Shown here: positions 62,586-64,000 of the stretch, piece by piece
Numbering within the stretch: the stretch's first letter is position 1
Layout of the letters: the number at the start of each line of letters is the position of its first letter
NCBI RefSeq assembly: GCF_018129385.1
Contig: NZ_JAFCLN010000027.1
Location: 1 to 64,000, forward strand
From: Bradyrhizobium lablabi
Lineage (GTDB): Bacteria; Pseudomonadota; Alphaproteobacteria; Rhizobiales; Xanthobacteraceae
Direction: 5' to 3'
DNA length: 64,000 bases
Notes under the pieces: generated by a model
The model's database searches: none
What the model was told of the DNA's origin: nothing
Seen by the model: the letters and a program-made list of their open reading frames with translations, nothing else
Made by a program: the position numbers and the translations under genes

Positions 62586-62816
62586 TCACATTGCCGACAC
62601 CATCCTGTCGCCGCAGTAGTTCGCGTAAAACTTGCCGCCGCACTGGCGCTTCATTGCGGCGCAGCGGGCGGCGGGGGAAGCGCCTTTTGCGACGCTGAAA
62701 CCGCAGGTCAGGCCGTCGGCGCTGCGGCCGCTCTTGCCCTGGGCGAATGCCGCGCTGGAGACGCTGACGCAGATAATCAGCAGTACCGCAGCGACGATTT
62801 CGATGATCAGCCTCAT
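62586..62816 (-). CDS. Small exported Cys-rich protein
   Basis: 76 residues with a strong GGGGAGGA site upstream of ATG 62816. Signal peptide (RLIIEIVAAVLLIICVSVSSAAFA) followed by a mature peptide of about 51 residues with four cysteines (LTCGF, ARCAAM, RQCGGKF, NYCGDR), which probably form two disulfides. Function unknown. A broken copy of its 3' end lies 680 bases away at 61915-61966. Confidence 0.7.
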   Translation of the reverse strand: MRLIIEIVAAVLLIICVSVSSAAFAQGKSGRSADGLTCGFSVAKGASPAARCAAMKRQCGGKFYANYCGDRMVSAM

Positions 62817-63011
62817 GGCGTGATCCTCCCCTGAATTTGCGCCATCCCTCGCGCTTCCGGCGAATTATAGCACCGAAAACCGCCGCGAGGGGCCGGTGGA
62901 ACCGGCCCGTTCCTTGCATAAAAACACGGCAGTGTCGTGCACAACGCCGCCTCCGGTGGTTTCGGTTGCGGTGTAAGGCGCATATTGTTTGGGTGAGTCA
63001 CACTGTCGGGA

Positions 63012-64000
63012 ATGTTGGGTTTGACAGAGCATCCACTGCAAAACTATCCGGCGCCGGGCCAACCGGTGGACGAACTGGCGCTGTCCGAGATCAAGGGCGC
63101 GATCCTCGCCAAGCTGCGCCTCGCCATTGGCAAGGACACCGGCATGGCGACCAAGCGCGACTGGTACAAAGCCGCCGCGCTGGCGTTGCGCGACCGCATC
63201 GTGCACCGCTGGCTCACGGCCGAAAAGGAGAACTACGACGCCGGCCGCAAACGGGTCTATTACCTCTCGCTCGAATTCCTGATCGGGCGGCTGTTCACCG
63301 ACGCGCTGAACAATATGGGGCTGCTGCCGGTGTTCGAGGCGGCGCTCGGCGATCTCGGCGTCGGCCTCGACGAATTGCGCAAACTCGAGCCCGATGCGGC
63401 GCTCGGCAATGGCGGCCTCGGACGGCTCGCCGCCTGCTTCATGGAAAGCATGGCGACGCTCGCCATTCCGGCCAACGGCTACGGCATCCGCTACGATTTC
63501 GGCCTGTTCCGCCAGATCATCCAGAACGGCTGGCAGCAGGAATATCCCGACGTCTGGCTGTCCTTCGGCAATCCCTGGGAATTCCAGCGGGCGGAGGTGG
63601 TCTACCACGTCTATTTCGGCGGCCGCGTCGAGCATGTCGAAGAAGGCGGCCGCGACCGTGCGATCTGGCGCCCCGGCGAAACCGTGCAGGCGGTCGCCTA
63701 CGACACCCCGATCGTCGGCTGGCGCGGCCAGCAGGTCAACGCGCTGCGGCTGTGGTCGGCGCGCTCGCCCGACCCGCTGCGGCTGGATGCCTTCAACACC
63801 GGCGACTATATCGGCGCGGTGGCCGAGGAAGCCCGCGCGGAAGCGATCTGCAAATTCCTGTACCCGAATGACGAGAGCCCGGCGGGCCGCGAGCTACGCC
63901 TGCGCCAGGAGTATTTCTTCGTCTCGGCCTCCTTGCAGGATCTGGTGAAGCGGCACCTCGCCGCCGACGGCCAGTTGCGGAGTCTCGCGCAAAAGGCCGC
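63012..64000 (+). CDS. glgP: Glycogen/starch phosphorylase, N-terminal part (runs off the window)
   Basis: The frame from ATG 63012 is open to the window end, giving about 329 residues of a protein normally near 830. RVYYLSLEFLIGRLFTDAL, ALGNGGLGRLAACFMESMA, YGIRYDFGLFRQ and the NTGDYIGAV segment are the classic glycogen phosphorylase N-terminal landmarks. Releases glucose-1-phosphate from glycogen with pyridoxal phosphate; the PLP lysine lies beyond the window. GGGA directly precedes the ATG, so the exact start is uncertain (TTG 63015 and TTG 63021 are alternatives). Confidence 0.93.
   Translation, partial: MLGLTEHPLQNYPAPGQPVDELALSEIKGAILAKLRLAIGKDTGMATKRDWYKAAALALRDRIVHRWLTAEKENYDAGRKRVYYLSLEFLIGRLFTDALNNMGLLPVFEAALGDLGVGLDELRKLEPDAALGNGGLGRLAACFMESMATLAIPANGYGIRYDFGLFRQIIQNGWQQEYPDVWLSFGNPWEFQRAEVVYHVYFGGRVEHVEEGGRDRAIWRPGETVQAVAYDTPIVGWRGQQVNALRLWSARSPDPLRLDAFNTGDYIGAVAEEARAEAICKFLYPNDESPAGRELRLRQEYFFVSASLQDLVKRHLAADGQLRSLAQKA

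Overview
The window is chromosomal DNA of an alphaproteobacterium, most likely Bradyrhizobium or a close relative in the Nitrobacteraceae. Support: high GC, many GTG and TTG starts, the housekeeping orders rpmH-rnpA-yidC-engB-DUF423-argB, def-fmt-truA and ffs-dnaX-ybaB-recR, alphaproteobacterial LexA boxes (GTTC-N7-GTTC), and many interspersed palindromic repeats of the kind found across Bradyrhizobium genomes. This assignment comes from reading the sequence only.

Layout. 0-8 kb: a quinone-oxidoreductase-like dehydrogenase, a Tat/lipoprotein alpha/beta hydrolase, a selenium-binding protein of the methanethiol oxidase family, a small membrane protein, and a phospholipase D-VTT fusion translationally coupled to an endonuclease/exonuclease/phosphatase. 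8-15.3 kb is the most accessory-like part. It holds a ketopantoate-reductase-like protein, then a three-gene set (unknown protein, membrane M48 peptidase, and a ClpS-like / ClpX-zinc-finger / AAA+ fusion), a vapBC toxin-antitoxin pair with a perfect operator palindrome, two proteins of unknown function, a broken vapC and a tRNA-Arg. 15.5-24.9 kb is core: an orphan histidine kinase, rpmH, rnpA, yidC, engB, argB, a pyrimidine 5'-nucleotidase-like HAD protein and dapD. 25-31.5 kb has two DUF805 membrane proteins and two large wHTH-TolB-TPR regulators around an mddA-GFA operon. 31.5-42.6 kb is core: dapE, truA, fmt, def, rmuC, ampG-like, recR, ybaB, dnaX and the SRP RNA. It is interrupted by two small GIY-YIG nuclease genes, each bordered by palindromic repeats. 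42.6-60.7 kb: a HIT protein, nudC, a PfkB kinase, an Lrp regulator, a phosphohexomutase, a retropepsin-like protease, hrpB, UDP-glucose dehydrogenase, an acyltransferase, polA, two LysE exporters, a GST and pyrE. 60.8-64 kb: small unknown genes, two LexA-type boxes, a superinfection-immunity-family membrane protein, and the start of glgP, which runs off the window.

The two strongest candidates for something undescribed are the ClpS/ClpX-ZBD/AAA+ fusion beside a membrane M48 peptidase (9.2-12.9 kb), which looks like a self-contained recognition-unfolding-proteolysis module, and the GIY-YIG gene lying between near-perfect 43/44-bp inverted copies of a palindromic repeat (37.03-37.41 kb), with a second GIY-YIG gene bordered by the same repeat family at 32.65-33.20 kb. 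Also notable are a DNA polymerase I whose proofreading metal ligands all appear replaced, and a near-identical pair of LexA-box segments ahead of two small genes.
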